NCBI RefSeq assembly: GCF_012273015.1
Contig: NZ_CP050954.1
Location: forward strand, 3,016,001-3,080,000
Direction of reading: 5' to 3'
Length of the DNA: 64,000 bases
From: Hymenobacter sp. BT18
GTDB taxonomy: Bacteria; Bacteroidota; Bacteroidia; Cytophagales; Hymenobacteraceae
The notes beneath the pieces are model-generated. The model ran no database searches and was not told the origin of the DNA. It saw only the letters and a list, made by a program, of their open reading frames with translations. This document shows positions 1-8,596 of the stretch, piece after piece (position 1 is the stretch's first letter; each line of letters starts with the position of its first letter). A program made the position numbers and the translations under genes.

Positions 1-74
1 GGGAGTCGGGCGTGCCTAAATTAACGAGCAGTACACCGGTGCGGCCTTGGGAAGCTGAAGAGGGCATTGTATAG

Positions 75-235
75 GGCTGTTAGCTGTTGGCTGATAGCGG
101 CTAGCCTTTTGCGGGGCGGGTCGCAGCTGGCCACAAGCTAGTGGGTAAGAACTAGGCGTTAAACCGAAAAGCAAACGGTTTGTCTCTGTTTGAACCGCAA
201 AAGAAGCTAATAGCTGGTAGCTAACAGCTAACGGC
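75..235. repeat. Imperfect inverted repeat of the GCTGTTAGCTGTTGGCT type
   Basis: The left arm lies at about 75-105 and the right arm at about 206-235; the reverse complement of the right arm matches the left arm with several mismatches and small gaps. The arms are built from short degenerate units (TAGCTGTTAGCT). The loop is about 100 bases and has no convincing gene. A related single copy with its own small palindrome (AGCTAT...ATAGCT) is at about 9078-9111, after the MarR gene. I do not recognise a named family. Confidence 0.55.
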
Positions 236-247
236 TTAAAATAACCG

Positions 248-255
248 TACCTTTG
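248..255 (+). promoter_or_regulatory. Bacteroidota -7 promoter element upstream of era
   Basis: TACCTTTG fits the Bacteroidota -7 consensus TAnnTTTG exactly. No clear -33 TTG is present at the right distance. The in-frame TTG at 253 lies inside this element, so it would be at or before the transcription start and is unlikely to be the real start codon of era. Confidence 0.6.
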
Positions 256-276
256 CAGACTTATTTCGAAAACACT

Positions 277-1176
277 GTGAATTCCGAACCTACTCCGCAC
301 CGCGCTGGCTTTGTGAGCATTATCGGCAAGCCCAACGTAGGCAAGTCGACGCTAATGAACGCCCTCATGGGTGAACGGCTCAGCATCGTCACCAGCAAAG
401 CCCAAACCACGCGCCACCGGATTCTGGGCATTCTCAACGGCGACGACTTTCAATTGGTGTATTCTGATACGCCGGGCATCATTCAGCCTAAGTATGAGCT
501 GCACAACGCCATGATGTCGTTTGTGTACTCTTCGCTGGAAGATGCCGACGTTATTTTGTTCGTAACGGACATCTACGAGAAGCACGACGAAGAGCCGGTG
601 GTAGAACGCCTGCGCAAAATGGTGAATACGCCCATTCTGCTGCTGGTCAATAAAATTGACCAGGCCGATCAGGCCGAGGTAGAAGCCAAAGTGGACTACT
701 GGCGCGAGCAGCTACCCAATGCCGCCCGCGTGCTGCCAATTTCGGCCCTGGAGAAGTTTGGCACCGGTGAACTGCTGGATCTGATATTGGGTTACCTACC
801 CGTTCATCCGGCCTACTACCCCAAGGATGAGCTGACGGACAAGCCGGAGCGCTTCTTTGCGGCTGAAATGATCCGGGAAAAAATCTTTAAGCTCTACAAG
901 AAGGAAGTGCCTTACAGCTGTGAGGTCGAGATTGAAGAGTTCAAGGAAGAGGAAGATATCATTCGGATGCGGTCCATCATCTACGTGGAGCGCGCCAGTC
1001 AGAAAGGCATCATCATTGGCCAGCAAGGCGCCGCCCTTAAGAAAGTAGGCACCTGGGCCCGGGAAGAAATGGAGAAGTTCTTCCTGAAAAAGGTGTTCCT
1101 CGAAATCCACGTGAAAGTCAACGAAAACTGGCGTACCGATCCTAAGGCGCTTACCCGCTTTGGGTACAACCAATAG
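277..1176 (+). CDS. era: GTPase Era
   Basis: Era is a ribosome-assembly GTPase that binds the 3' end of 16S rRNA during 30S maturation. The 299-residue product has the P-loop GKPNVGKST at residues 17-25, the G3 motif DTPG, the G4 motif NKID, and a C-terminal KH domain with a GQQG loop (IIGQQGAALKKVG). Length matches the family (about 300). The reading frame is open from a TTG at 253, but that codon overlaps the -7 promoter element, so the GTG at 277 is chosen; this also removes an N-terminal extension not needed by the fold. The next gene, der, is another ribosome-assembly GTPase on the same strand 168 bases downstream, separated by a hairpin repeat, so the two may or may not be co-transcribed. 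Confidence 0.95.
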   Translation: MNSEPTPHRAGFVSIIGKPNVGKSTLMNALMGERLSIVTSKAQTTRHRILGILNGDDFQLVYSDTPGIIQPKYELHNAMMSFVYSSLEDADVILFVTDIYEKHDEEPVVERLRKMVNTPILLLVNKIDQADQAEVEAKVDYWREQLPNAARVLPISALEKFGTGELLDLILGYLPVHPAYYPKDELTDKPERFFAAEMIREKIFKLYKKEVPYSCEVEIEEFKEEEDIIRMRSIIYVERASQKGIIIGQQGAALKKVGTWAREEMEKFFLKKVFLEIHVKVNENWRTDPKALTRFGYNQ

Positions 1177-1185
1177 CAGCGGTGA

Positions 1186-1274
1186 GATTTTAGAATTAAG
1201 AGCTTAGAATGTTCAAGAACAATGATACTGAACAGTCTAAGCTCCCATAGCTAGCTTCTTAGTTCTAAGAATCC
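1186..1274. repeat. Inverted repeat of the GAACTAAGAATTTAGAGCTTAG family
   Basis: The left arm (about 1186-1215) and right arm (about 1230-1274) pair imperfectly: both contain GAGCTTAGA-like and TGTTCA or TGAACA blocks and end in GATT...AATC. The same word family recurs around the four-helix-bundle gene (11650-12100) and as a cleaner hairpin after tpiA (52183-52259). Here it separates era from der. Confidence 0.6.
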
Positions 1275-1344
1275 GACCTCACATTCACTTAACTACTCCG
1301 GGCACTGCCGAAACTGGTCGGGCCGGCGGCTGGAGTCAGACAAC

Positions 1345-2667
1345 ATGAAGAATACTATTGCCATTGTGGGCCGCCCAAATGTGGGTAAGTCCACGCTGTT
1401 CAACCGGTTGGTGGGCCAGCGCAAGGCCATCATGGACAACGAATCGGGCGTGACGCGCGACCGGCACTACGGCTACGGCGAGTGGACGGGGAAGTACTAC
1501 ACCGTGATTGACACGGGCGGCTACGTTCACAACTCGGAAGACATCTTCGAAGGCGAAATCAACAAGCAAGTAAAGCTGGCCATTGAAGAAGCTGACGTCG
1601 TCCTGTTTATGGTGGATGTAGACTCCGGCCTGCACCACCTCGACGAAGAGTTTGCCAACGTGCTGCGCCGCTACCAGGGCAAAAAGCCCATGTACATGGT
1701 AGCCAACAAGGCCGATACCAACGCCCGCGCCCACGCCGCCGGCGAATTCTACGCCCTGGGCATCGGCGACGGTGAAATTTTCCCGATCAGCTCGCAAAGC
1801 GGCTCCGGCACCGGCGACCTGCTCGACGCCGTGGTTAGCCACTTCGAGGAAGAAGGCGTGGAAGAGCCCGACGCGGGCGTACCCAAAATTGCCATTGTGG
1901 GTCGCCCTAACGTAGGTAAATCGTCGTTTGTGAACCTGCTGCTGGGCACCGAGCGCAGCATCGTGACGGATATTGCCGGTACCACCCGCGACTCTATCCA
2001 GGCACGCTACAACGCCTTCGGGCAGGAGTTTATCCTGGTCGATACGGCCGGCCTGCGCCGCAAAACCAAGGTGCACGAGGACATTGAGTTCTACTCTGTG
2101 CTGCGCTCCATCCGGGCGCTGGAAGAATCGGATGTGTGCATCGTGATGCTCGACGCCACCCGCGGCATCGAGGCCCAGGATATGAACATCATTGGCCTAG
2201 CCGACAAGAACCGCAAGGGCATCGTGATTCTGGTGAACAAGTGGGACCTGATTGAGGATAAGGAAACGAATACGGCCAAGGAATTCGAGGAGAAAATCCG
2301 CGAGAAAATTGCGCCCATCAGCTATCCGCCCATCATTTTCGTTTCGGTACTTAACAAGCAGCGGGTGCACAAGGCCATTGAAACGGCCGTGAAAGTGTAC
2401 GAAAGCAAGCGCCGCAAAATTCCGACTTCGGAGCTGAACGAGGTGATGCTGAAGGAAATTGAGAAGTATCCGCCGCCTATTCAAAAAGGCAAGCTGGTGC
2501 GCATCAAGTACGTGACGCAACTGCCCACGCACAACCCGGTGTTTGCGTTCTTCTGCAACCTGCCCCAGTACGTGAAGGAAAGCTACACTCGCTACCTCGA
2601 AAACCGCCTGCGCGAGCATTTCGATTTCACGGGCGTACCCATCGGCATTGTGTTCCGGAAAAAATAA
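1345..2667 (+). CDS. der: GTPase Der (EngA), tandem G domains
   Basis: Der is a double-GTPase needed for 50S ribosomal subunit maturation. The 440-residue protein has a first P-loop GRPNVGKS at residues 9-16, a second identical GRPNVGKS near residue 182, G4 motifs NKAD and NKWD, and the KH-like C-terminal domain of the family ending in GIVFRKK. Length is typical (430-490). The ATG at 1345 puts the first P-loop at the usual distance from the N terminus. Long open frames on the opposite strand inside this gene reflect GC-rich codon use and are not genes. Confidence 0.97.
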   Translation: MKNTIAIVGRPNVGKSTLFNRLVGQRKAIMDNESGVTRDRHYGYGEWTGKYYTVIDTGGYVHNSEDIFEGEINKQVKLAIEEADVVLFMVDVDSGLHHLDEEFANVLRRYQGKKPMYMVANKADTNARAHAAGEFYALGIGDGEIFPISSQSGSGTGDLLDAVVSHFEEEGVEEPDAGVPKIAIVGRPNVGKSSFVNLLLGTERSIVTDIAGTTRDSIQARYNAFGQEFILVDTAGLRRKTKVHEDIEFYSVLRSIRALEESDVCIVMLDATRGIEAQDMNIIGLADKNRKGIVILVNKWDLIEDKETNTAKEFEEKIREKIAPISYPPIIFVSVLNKQRVHKAIETAVKVYESKRRKIPTSELNEVMLKEIEKYPPPIQKGKLVRIKYVTQLPTHNPVFAFFCNLPQYVKESYTRYLENRLREHFDFTGVPIGIVFRKK

Positions 2668-2788
2668 TTTCCCGGGTTGGGTTACCTTCTATTGAGGTCG
2701 GTATAAAGCCCTGTATTTCATCAGAACTTCAGGGAAGGCTGATAAGTGCAACTTCAACTTCGACATTCATTTTAACCCAACCCCCACA

Positions 2789-3028
2789 ATGAAAAAGGTT
2801 CTGTTCCTCGCTCTGGCTGCTGCTTCGTTCACCTTCGCTTCGTGCGACAGCAAAACTGAAAACAACCAGGAAGCTGCTGCTGAGCAAGTAGAAGAAGGTG
2901 CTGAAGCTAAGGCTGACGCTATGGAAGAAGCCGGTGCTTCGGACGCCGCTGCTGACTCGGTAGAAGCCAATGGCGAAGCCAAGGCTGATGCTATGGAAAA
3001 CGCTGCTGACGCAACCGACGCTAAGTAG
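2789..3028 (+). CDS. Small acidic, alanine-rich lipoprotein
   Basis: This 79-residue product begins with a lipoprotein signal peptide (MKKVLFLALAAASFTFASC, lipobox FASC with Cys19). The mature part is almost wholly Ala, Glu, Asp and Lys and contains two copies of an EAKADAMEE/ENA unit separated by about 30 residues, so it is probably extended or helical and membrane-tethered in the periplasm or outer membrane. It has no recognisable domain; similar short Ala/Glu-rich lipoproteins are common in Bacteroidota but have no assigned role. A strong bidirectional terminator follows at once, so it is transcribed alone or from der. Existence is well supported by the signal peptide and terminator; function is unknown. 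Confidence 0.8.
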   Translation: MKKVLFLALAAASFTFASCDSKTENNQEAAAEQVEEGAEAKADAMEEAGASDAAADSVEANGEAKADAMENAADATDAK

Positions 3029-3050
3029 TTGGATGCGCCTTCCGGCGCAC

Positions 3051-3092
3051 AATAAAAAAGGCCGCCTCTGCAAAGAGGCGGCCTTTTTTATT
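3051..3092. terminator. Bidirectional rho-independent terminator
   Basis: A perfect 19-base stem (AATAAAAAAGGCCGCCTCT) with a GCAA loop, A-tract on one side and T-tract on the other. It can stop both the lipoprotein transcript and the opposing transcript of the hypothetical gene at 3201-3767. Confidence 0.92.
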
Positions 3093-3200
3093 GTGGTGAA
3101 TTCTTAAAGCAGTGCATCAGCGCAACCCGCTACGCTGAACGAAATCGTGAGGCTCCCTTCTTCACGGGAAAGGGAACCGAGGAGGAAGCCCGCAAAGGCG

Positions 3201-3767
3201 CTACCCCAGCCGGCGGCGTAGTAGCCCATCTACTACTTCGAACAGCTTGCGCGGGGCGTACGTGCGCCAGGGCAGTTCATCCAGCTGGCCCCCAAAATTT
3301 ACGTAATTATCGATGTTAAACTGGTGCATTTCGCGCACCACGTGCTCCTGGAAGTTCACGCCGGCAATCCAGCCTTCTTCCACATCCTCAAACCATTCTT
3401 CGTAGTAGGAGTCGTCGGAGCCGTGAAAGTTGAACACGTTTTCGCCGATGAGCACAAATTTGCGGATGCCCTCGTGCGTCATCAAATCAATGATGTTGCG
3501 CTTGAGGTGCATCACGTCGTTTTCGATGGCGTCGTTCCACTCGCCGATGAACTCAATGATGGCGCTGCCCAGGTCATAATCCACGAACAGGATTTTCAGG
3601 TACAGCGTCTCCGAGTCGAGGCTGTCCCACTGCGGATGGATGTAGTAACCATAAATGGTATTGGTATAGGCATCCAGGCTATTCTCGGCTTCGAAAAGCG
3701 GAGAGCGGGGGTCTTCCGATGCGGAGTACTGATCCAGCCAGGCGTAGTGCGGTTCGATGGTGTGCAT
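3201..3767 (-). CDS. Conserved-looking hypothetical protein
   Basis: The 188-residue soluble, acidic product has no signal peptide or membrane segment. It is rich in aromatic residues (YEEWFEDVEEGW, WRTYAPRKLFEVVDGLL) and has an alternating beta/alpha look (YLKILFVDYDLGSAIIEFIGEW, then KFVLIGENVF). I do not recognise a family. The start is set at the ATG at 3767 (MHTIEPHYAW); the frame is open 18 bases further upstream to another ATG but that would add only MIFLSL. It is convergent with the lipoprotein across a terminator and is transcribed away from murQ with a gap of about 180 bases, which argues against it being part of the murQ unit. Confidence 0.7.
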   Translation of the reverse strand: MHTIEPHYAWLDQYSASEDPRSPLFEAENSLDAYTNTIYGYYIHPQWDSLDSETLYLKILFVDYDLGSAIIEFIGEWNDAIENDVMHLKRNIIDLMTHEGIRKFVLIGENVFNFHGSDDSYYEEWFEDVEEGWIAGVNFQEHVVREMHQFNIDNYVNFGGQLDELPWRTYAPRKLFEVVDGLLRRRLG

Positions 3768-3951
3768 AAGGGAAAGGAAAATCACCCGCCTGCGCTTGCG
3801 CTGGGAGGCATTGAGCCAGTTTTGTTTTCCTTCCTAACTGCGAAAAAAGCCCCGGGGTTTCCCAACCACCGTAATTGGGCGGGGTATGAAAGCGCCCAGG
3901 CGGCCTAGCTGGAATTCGGCCTCGGTTTACTACCCGCAGAGCTGACGCTAG

Positions 3952-4788
3952 CTAGTTTACAACGCCAGCTCCTGTCTCGCCGGGTAGGCTGTTTCGCCCC
4001 GTCAGGGCGGCTCGCACCGAGCCGTATTGCTGTAGCAAGGCGGCTGCCTCGGGTTGCGCTATGCCCAGCTCATCCATCAGCATCCGTTCTCCCCGGTCAA
4101 CCAGCTTGGCGTTGGAAAGCTGCATATCCACCATTTTATTGCCTTTCACTTTGCCTAGGCGGATGAAGGTGGCCGTAGTGAGCATGTTAAGAGCCAGCTT
4201 CTGCGCTGTGCCGGCTTTCATGCGCGTGCTGCCCGTCACAAACTCCGGCCCCGTCACGATTTCAACTGGGAATTCAGCTGCTGCGGCCACCGCTGAGCCC
4301 GAATTGCACACGATGCAGCCGGTAGCCAGGCCATGCCGCCGGGCCTGCTCCAGGCCCCCAATTACGTAAGGCGTTCGGCCCGAAGCTGCAATACCCACCA
4401 CAATGTCTTTATCCGTAATAGCATACGCCAGCAGATCCTGCCAGGCTTGAGCTGCGTCGTCTTCGGCGTTTTCCACGGCTTTACGAATGGCCGTGTCGCC
4501 GCCGGCAATCAGGCCGATTACTAGGCCGTGGGGCACGCCAAACGTAGGCGGGCACTCCGAAGCATCCAGAATGCCCAGCCGCCCGCTGGTGCCCGCTCCG
4601 ATGTAGAACAAGCGCCCTCCGCGCTGTAACCGGGCCACCGTAGCCTCAACTAGGGCTTCCAGCTGTGGCAAGGCTTTGGCTACGGCCTGCGGCACCGTGG
4701 CATCCACGCTGTTGATGCCGGCCAGCAGTTCACGGGTAGAGAGGGTTTCGAGGTTATTAAAATCGGAAGGGCTTTCGGTTGTGTTCAC
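3952..4788 (-). CDS. murQ: N-acetylmuramic acid 6-phosphate etherase
   Basis: MurQ cleaves the lactyl ether of MurNAc-6-phosphate to give GlcNAc-6-phosphate and D-lactate in cell-wall recycling. The 278-residue protein carries the SIS sugar-phosphate fold: RLFYIGAGTSGRLGILDASE at residues 58-77, the PPTFG stretch of the family, a second SIS segment (DIVVGIAASGRTPYV) and EFVTGSTRMKAGTAQK, which are diagnostic. It is slightly shorter than the usual 295-305 residues, mainly at the C terminus. No PTS transporter or MurNAc kinase is adjacent, so it probably acts on cytoplasmic recycled muropeptide sugar. The cytochrome b5-like gene upstream ends 6 bases before this ORF, so the two are probably co-transcribed. 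Confidence 0.95.
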   Translation of the reverse strand: MNTTESPSDFNNLETLSTRELLAGINSVDATVPQAVAKALPQLEALVEATVARLQRGGRLFYIGAGTSGRLGILDASECPPTFGVPHGLVIGLIAGGDTAIRKAVENAEDDAAQAWQDLLAYAITDKDIVVGIAASGRTPYVIGGLEQARRHGLATGCIVCNSGSAVAAAAEFPVEIVTGPEFVTGSTRMKAGTAQKLALNMLTTATFIRLGKVKGNKMVDMQLSNAKLVDRGERMLMDELGIAQPEAAALLQQYGSVRAALTGRNSLPGETGAGVVN

Positions 4789-4794
4789 GGCAAA

Positions 4795-5187
4795 TCAGGA
4801 AGCTTGGGGCGGCAAGGGCAACAACTGGCCAATAATTGGAAATCGGTCGAAAACGTTGGGCGTGTGCGGGGCATCTTTGTCCAGCTCCTTGGTAAGGTCC
4901 TGGCCGGCCCAGTGCTCGTAGTGGTTACCGCGTCGCCACAGCCGGGACCGGGTTACATCGTAGATCAGACCACGGTAGCTCACCCAGATTTCGTCCCGAT
5001 CCTGGCCATTACGCAAGGCCAGCTGGCTTCTGGTGTAAGTTTCTAGTTGCGGGTTGCAGGTTGCTGGTTCAGACAGGGGCGTAGAAGGCAAAATAATTGC
5101 CTCAGCGGCGTCCGCGTTTACAGAAGTGGTACGCTTTTCCGCTTCCGCAGAAGACTCATCAGGCGAAACAGGCTCTGGCATACACAT
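4795..5187 (-). CDS. Cytochrome b5-like heme/steroid-binding domain protein
   Basis: The 130-residue product has a poorly conserved, Ser/Glu-rich N-terminal half and a C-terminal domain (about residues 50-125) of the bacterial cytochrome b5-like type: DEIWVSYRGLIYDVTRSRLW, then GNHYEHWAGQDLTKEL and APHTPNVFDRFPIIGQL. The eukaryotic HPGG motif is absent; in this prokaryotic subfamily the histidines lie in the GxHxxxH and APH segments, both present. The start at the ATG at 5187 leaves 25 bases after the upstream gene; the longer open frame would overlap that gene. There is no signal peptide, so it is probably cytoplasmic. Likely co-transcribed with the arginase-fold gene and murQ; the partner is unknown. 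Confidence 0.75.
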   Translation of the reverse strand: MCMPEPVSPDESSAEAEKRTTSVNADAAEAIILPSTPLSEPATCNPQLETYTRSQLALRNGQDRDEIWVSYRGLIYDVTRSRLWRRGNHYEHWAGQDLTKELDKDAPHTPNVFDRFPIIGQLLPLPPQAS

Positions 5188-5212
5188 CAACTTGAAACTA
5201 AAATCCAGCAGC

Positions 5213-6361
5213 TCACCCCAGCAAGGCTTGAGTAAGAATCCAGCGGTTAGGTAAATCACCCTGGGAGGCGTGGAGGTAATCCTGGTAGCTGCAGGGCACA
5301 ATGCGCTTCACGGAGCTGTCGGCCAAGCTTTCCACCTCCAGCCACCACTTCTCAGTGCGGCGGGCCTTATAGAATACCAGCTTGGCCGGAGTGCCCGGCA
5401 GACCAATGGCGTAGCGCATAAACCGTCGGCTCTGGAAGTCGGTTTCGCCCAAGCGGTGGTAGAAGCCTTCAATAAAGTACCAGAGCATGGTGGCTGCGGC
5501 AAAGGCCGCTAGGCCGTGCTCATCCTGGTCGGGACGGTAGCCGTAGAGGCCGAAGGAACTCAGTTGGTCGTTATGGCCGGCGTACCAGCACAGCTGGGAG
5601 GCCTCTTCGCCCGTCAGCCCATACGGACTGGGTGGGGTGTAGCCCGGGAAGTCGGGCCAGCGTAAGGCCGATAAATCGAAGCTGAGCATATCGGCCTGCC
5701 GGATGAGGGGCTCGGCCTGGCGCACGTCGGCGTGGACTTCGCCCAGACGCAGGGTTTCAAAGTGCAGTTTTTCGAGCGTGGCCAGCACCCCGGGCGGCAC
5801 TAGGTACTGCTGGTGCCCGATTTGACTAAAGCAGAACAGGAAATTGGGCTCGTGCATTAGAATGCGCCGCAGGTGCGTATCCTCGGGCCGGGCTCCGTCG
5901 TGCTCCGCCATGTCTACCCGGGCGTCAATCGTCACGTGGCTCACGGGGCGCTCCAGCGTTTCGTACGCCAAGAACTGCCCATAGTCTAGGTCCTGGGAAC
6001 CGCCCAGTAGCAGCGGGATAGTCTGATTTTCCAGCAGGGCCGCCACAATTTCGCGCAGGCGCAGGTAGGTGTCTTCCAGCGTGAGGCCGGGGCGCAGGTT
6101 GCCCAGATCTACTAGTCGAACCGGCCCGGTACCCTTCTGCAATTGGTAAAACCGCTCCCGCACGCGGTTGGCGCTATGGCCCTGCGGGGCACCGGCAGCG
6201 CTGCCCCGCCATTCATCCAGCCCTATCAGGGCCAGATCGGCGGCGCGCCAGTCCGGAAACGTGTCGATGAAGCGCGTGGCATACGCCCCCAGCGTGGTGG
6301 GAACGGGTGCGGCACCTACCGGGTCTTCGGGCAATGGATCAAAAAAGATAGCAAGATTCAT
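5213..6361 (-). CDS. Arginase/formimidoylglutamase-fold protein with altered metal motifs
   Basis: The 382-residue protein has the ureohydrolase fold signature but not its metal ligands. Where active members have GGDHS it has GGSQDLDYG (about residue 119), where they have DAHxD it has DARVDMAE (about 147), and where they have SFDxDxxDP it has SFDLSALRWPDFPG (about 228). Some aspartates remain but the key histidines do not. It is usually annotated as formimidoylglutamase in Bacteroidota by homology; on the residues seen here, hydrolysis is doubtful and a binding or structural role is as likely. It has no signal peptide. It is the first gene of a minus-strand group with the cytochrome b5-like gene and murQ and diverges from the acyl-CoA synthetase. 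Confidence 0.85.
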   Translation of the reverse strand: MNLAIFFDPLPEDPVGAAPVPTTLGAYATRFIDTFPDWRAADLALIGLDEWRGSAAGAPQGHSANRVRERFYQLQKGTGPVRLVDLGNLRPGLTLEDTYLRLREIVAALLENQTIPLLLGGSQDLDYGQFLAYETLERPVSHVTIDARVDMAEHDGARPEDTHLRRILMHEPNFLFCFSQIGHQQYLVPPGVLATLEKLHFETLRLGEVHADVRQAEPLIRQADMLSFDLSALRWPDFPGYTPPSPYGLTGEEASQLCWYAGHNDQLSSFGLYGYRPDQDEHGLAAFAAATMLWYFIEGFYHRLGETDFQSRRFMRYAIGLPGTPAKLVFYKARRTEKWWLEVESLADSSVKRIVPCSYQDYLHASQGDLPNRWILTQALLG

Positions 6362-6567
6362 CGGACGCAGACAGAGCGGACTCGGGCAAAGCTACGTAAA
6401 AGCCGGGCATGGCCCTAGCTGCCGCCCCGGCCATTATGTGCCGGTAAACTGGTTAACCAACGAAAAAAGTAGTTATTTAAGCTGCGGTTCAGGTTGCCCG
6501 GCTCCACGCCGGCCCAAAACTGCTGTCCTGCTTCCTTGCATCTTCCCACCAGTGCCTTCCCTTCTTC

Positions 6568-8349
6568 ATGGACATTCGCCGTACCTTCGACATCCTGCCC
6601 CACCTGCAGCAGAAGTACAACAAACCCGACTGCTTTGCCGTCAAAATCAGCGGCCGTTATACCCCCATCAGCACCGATACGGTTGTCGAGAAAGTAAACC
6701 AGGTGAGCCTAGGGCTGCGCAGCCTCGGCATTGGTAAAGACGACAAAGTAGCCATTATCTCCATGAACCGCCCCGAGTGGATGTTCGCGGATTTTGGTAT
6801 TGCCCAATTGGGCGCCACGAGTGTACCTATGTACCCCAGCATCACCGTTGAGGACTACAAGTACATCTTCGCCGATGCCGGCGTGAAAGCAATTTTCGTT
6901 TCCGATAAGAAGCTGCTGGAAAAGGTACAGGAGGCCACCCAGGGCCTGAATATCCCGGCCGGCAATATTTTTACCTTCGACAAGATTGAGGGAGCCCGCC
7001 ACTTCGAAGAACTGCTGGAGCTGGGCAAAAAAGGCGTTGCCGCCGACCTGGAGCCGGTGAAAGCCGCCGTCCAGCCCGACGACCTGCTCACGCTCATCTA
7101 CACCTCGGGCACCACCGGTCAGCCCAAAGGCGTAATGCTGACGCACAACAACCTGCTCAGCAACTGCCGCAACTCCCAGCGGTTTGTGCCCGTCACGCAA
7201 AACGACAAAGCCCTGAGCTTCCTGCCGCTCTGCCACATCTTTGAGCGGATGGTCACGCACCTCTACCTCATCAACGGCGTGAGCATCTACTACGCCGAGA
7301 GCATGGAAACCATTGCCGATAACTTGCGCGAGGTGAAGCCCGAAATCTTTACTACCGTGCCGCGCCTCCTGGAAAAGGTGTACGACAAGATTGTCGCCAA
7401 GGGCCACGAGCAAACGGGGGTCAAGAAAAGCCTGTTTTTCTGGGCGCTTGACCTGGGCCTCAAATACGACAACCAGAAAGACCACGGTTTTCTGTACAAC
7501 ACGCAGCTGGCCCTGGCCAATAAGCTTATCTTCAGCAAGTGGCGCGAAGCTCTGGGCGGTAACCTGCGCTGCATAGTGAGCGGTGGCGGCGCCCTGCAGC
7601 CCCGCTTGGCCCGCGTGTTCTGGGCCGGCGGCATCCGGGTAATGGAAGGCTACGGCCTCACTGAGACGTCGCCCGTTATTGCCGTGGGGGGCTATGAGCC
7701 CGAAAACAATATGATTGGCACCGTGGGTCCCATCATCGACAACACCGAAGTGAAAATTGCCGCCGACGGAGAGATTCTGACCAAGTCGGAATCCGTGATG
7801 AAAGGCTACTACAACAAGCCCGAACTCACCGCCAAGGAATTTGACGCTGAGGGCTGGTTCCACACCGGCGACATTGGGGAAATCGTGGACGGCAAATTCC
7901 TGAAAATCACTGACCGCAAAAAGGAGATGTTCAAGACCTCGGGCGGCAAATACATTGCCCCGCAGGTGATAGAAGGCAAATTGAAAGAGTCGCCCCTGGT
8001 GGAGCAGTGCATGGTGGTGGGCGACGGGCAGAAATTTCCTTCGGCTTTGGTTATTCCTTCCTTCGATGACCTGAAGGGCTGGTGCAAGCGCCATGATGTG
8101 GACTGCAACTGCTCCAACGAAGAGTTAGTGAAGAACGAGAAGGTGGTGAAGATGTATGAGGAGCTGGTGCAGAAGTACAACCAAGGCTTCGCCCAGTGGG
8201 AGCAGGTCAAGAAAATTGCCCTGCTACCCCAGCTTTGGACCGTAGAGACCGGCGAAATGACGCCCACCATGAAGGTGAAGCGCAAGGCCATCAGCGAAAA
8301 CAACAAGCAGATCATCGAAAGCCTTTACCAGCAAGACGCAAAACGCTAA
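6568..8349 (+). CDS. Long-chain-fatty-acid--CoA ligase (AMP-forming)
   Basis: This enzyme activates fatty acids to acyl-CoA with ATP, the entry step of beta-oxidation. The 593-residue protein has the AMP-binding P-loop TLIYTSGTTGQPKGVMLTH at about residues 174-192, the A5 motif GYGLTETSPVI, and the C-terminal hinge and lysine region (TGDIGEIVDGKFLKITDRKK, then SGGKYIAPQVIE). Size and motifs match FadD-type or bubblegum-type acyl-CoA synthetases of Bacteroidota (about 590 residues). The ATG at 6568 gives a normal N terminus. It opens the fatty-acid degradation locus; the following hairpins (8363-8401 and 8501-8533) suggest it is transcribed separately from the MarR gene. Confidence 0.93.
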   Translation: MDIRRTFDILPHLQQKYNKPDCFAVKISGRYTPISTDTVVEKVNQVSLGLRSLGIGKDDKVAIISMNRPEWMFADFGIAQLGATSVPMYPSITVEDYKYIFADAGVKAIFVSDKKLLEKVQEATQGLNIPAGNIFTFDKIEGARHFEELLELGKKGVAADLEPVKAAVQPDDLLTLIYTSGTTGQPKGVMLTHNNLLSNCRNSQRFVPVTQNDKALSFLPLCHIFERMVTHLYLINGVSIYYAESMETIADNLREVKPEIFTTVPRLLEKVYDKIVAKGHEQTGVKKSLFFWALDLGLKYDNQKDHGFLYNTQLALANKLIFSKWREALGGNLRCIVSGGGALQPRLARVFWAGGIRVMEGYGLTETSPVIAVGGYEPENNMIGTVGPIIDNTEVKIAADGEILTKSESVMKGYYNKPELTAKEFDAEGWFHTGDIGEIVDGKFLKITDRKKEMFKTSGGKYIAPQVIEGKLKESPLVEQCMVVGDGQKFPSALVIPSFDDLKGWCKRHDVDCNCSNEELVKNEKVVKMYEELVQKYNQGFAQWEQVKKIALLPQLWTVETGEMTPTMKVKRKAISENNKQIIESLYQQDAKR

Positions 8350-8500
8350 ATTATAATGCTCACCATCAGCCTCGCCGTCGAACAAGCGGTGAGGCTGATG
8401 GCTTAAGCCACCGGGGCACATCCAGGGTTTCTCACCTATGGCGTCATGACGCGGCTATGGCGTAAATCGAACTGAGAATCAGGTGCGAACCAGTAGGTAG

Positions 8501-8533
8501 AAAATGAGCCTCTAAGATCAGGCTCATTTTTTT
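8501..8533 (+). terminator. Rho-independent terminator after the acyl-CoA ligase region
   Basis: Stem AAAATGAGCCT / AGGCTCATTTT (8501-8511 and 8520-8530) followed by a T run. It ends just before the MarR promoter. A second hairpin without a T run (CCATCAGCCTC / GAGGCTGATGG at 8363-8401) lies right after the ligase stop codon. Confidence 0.8.
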
Positions 8534-8547
8534 GCGTAACTTAGTAT

Positions 8548-8574
8548 GCAAGCATAACATATTTTTGTATGTTT
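8548..8574 (+). promoter_or_regulatory. Promoter and putative MarR operator of the marR gene
   Basis: A -7 element TATTTTTG (8560-8567) is embedded in a 27-base block that recurs, 25 of 27 bases identical, at 13531-13557 in front of the acyl-CoA dehydrogenase gene. Here it contains a perfect inverted repeat AACATA-N6-TATGTT (8557-8574), the size and symmetry expected of a MarR-dimer site. Overlap with the -7 element would give repression. Binding by this MarR protein is inferred. Confidence 0.6.
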
Positions 8575-8596
8575 ACCGGACTTGCCGTACTGCCCT

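Noticed and set aside
16..300. A 94-codon minus-strand frame at the left edge
   Set aside because: It covers the inverted repeat and the era promoter, and its translation is low-complexity.
3324..3908. A 194-codon plus-strand frame opposite the hypothetical gene at 3201-3767
   Set aside because: Both strands are open. The minus-strand product has a balanced, globular composition and sensible start, while the plus-strand product is rich in Val/His/Gly and ends past the gene, as antisense frames do.
6709..8094. Antisense 461-codon frame in the acyl-CoA ligase gene
   Set aside because: No domain or start signal; the sense strand has all AMP-binding motifs.
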